Shown here: piece after piece, positions 5,167-5,191 of the stretch
How positions within the stretch are numbered: the first letter of the stretch is position 1
Layout: every line of letters begins with the position of its first letter
Assembly: GCA_021793935.1 (NCBI GenBank)
Contig: JAJYRV010000173.1
Coordinates: 1 to 5,191, forward strand
DNA from: Actinomycetes bacterium
GTDB lineage: Bacteria > Actinomycetota > Actinomycetes > Actinomycetales > Beutenbergiaceae
Length of the DNA stretch: 5,191 bases
Direction: 5' to 3'
Program-made: the position numbers and the translations under genes
Notes under the pieces: model-generated
Databases searched by the model: none
What the model saw: the letters and a program-made list of their open reading frames with translations, nothing else
Told to the model about the DNA's origin: nothing

Positions 5167-5191
5167 ATGACCAACCCCGACCCGCAGGACC
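5167..5191 (+). CDS. Start of next gene (3'-truncated), possibly FHA-domain GarA/OdhI-like
   Basis: An ATG at 5167 begins MTNPDPQD and runs off the window. GTGAGG at 5155-5160 lies 6 nt before it, a good SD position. The identity cannot be read from eight codons. From conserved actinobacterial gene order, an FHA-domain protein of the GarA/OdhI type (or gcvH just before it) is expected here; the polar Asp/Pro-rich beginning is compatible with the disordered N-terminus of GarA/OdhI but not with a typical GcvH start. An alternative ATG at 5151 opens another frame (MSEALDD...), also unbroken to the edge, but with a poorer SD. Confidence 0.45.

Overview
The window is gene-dense, high-G+C DNA from an actinobacterium. 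Three things point there: strong G/C bias at third codon positions, frequent GTG/TTG starts with leaderless-looking promoters, and gene content typical of Actinomycetota. The truncated first gene belongs to DUF7882, a small-protein family I know mainly from Microbacteriaceae and related Actinomycetota. I cannot place the genus from the sequence.

Left part (1-1588): the C-terminal part of a DUF7882 protein is followed at close spacing by a small META-domain (HslJ-like) protein, both on the plus strand. A cytosolic-type L-asparaginase converges on them from the minus strand, leaving only 20 bp between stop codons. The asparaginase is in turn divergent from a HAD-IIA (NagD-like) phosphatase. The short gap between these two starts holds putative back-to-back promoters around a perfect 13-bp inverted repeat.

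Right part (1589-5191), all plus strand: after the HAD phosphatase comes a promoter-bearing gap of 117 bp. It is followed by a compact cluster: a CDP-alcohol phosphatidyltransferase, a DUF881 membrane protein, the small basic protein Sbp (DUF1290), a second DUF881 protein, and the first codons of another gene. This order matches the Mycobacterium tuberculosis pgsA2-Rv1823-Rv1824-Rv1825 neighbourhood, which continues into gcvH, the FHA protein garA and merR-type regulators (recalled from established gene order, not visible here). The YlxW/YlxX/Sbp genes beside the division genes of Bacillus are a parallel arrangement. The cluster therefore probably joins a phospholipid-synthesis enzyme to an uncharacterised membrane complex made of two single-pass coiled-coil DUF881 proteins and one multi-pass Sbp.

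The most noteworthy points are the conserved but functionally undescribed DUF881-Sbp-DUF881 module; a hairpin and possible nine-codon leader ORF around an internal ATG of the first DUF881 gene; the identical TAAGGT -10 hexamer just upstream of two GTG starts with no Shine-Dalgarno; and two short palindromes at the expected -35 positions of those promoters. I see no tRNA, rRNA, CRISPR array, insertion sequence or convincing intrinsic terminator. No stretch over 300 bases lacks a gene.
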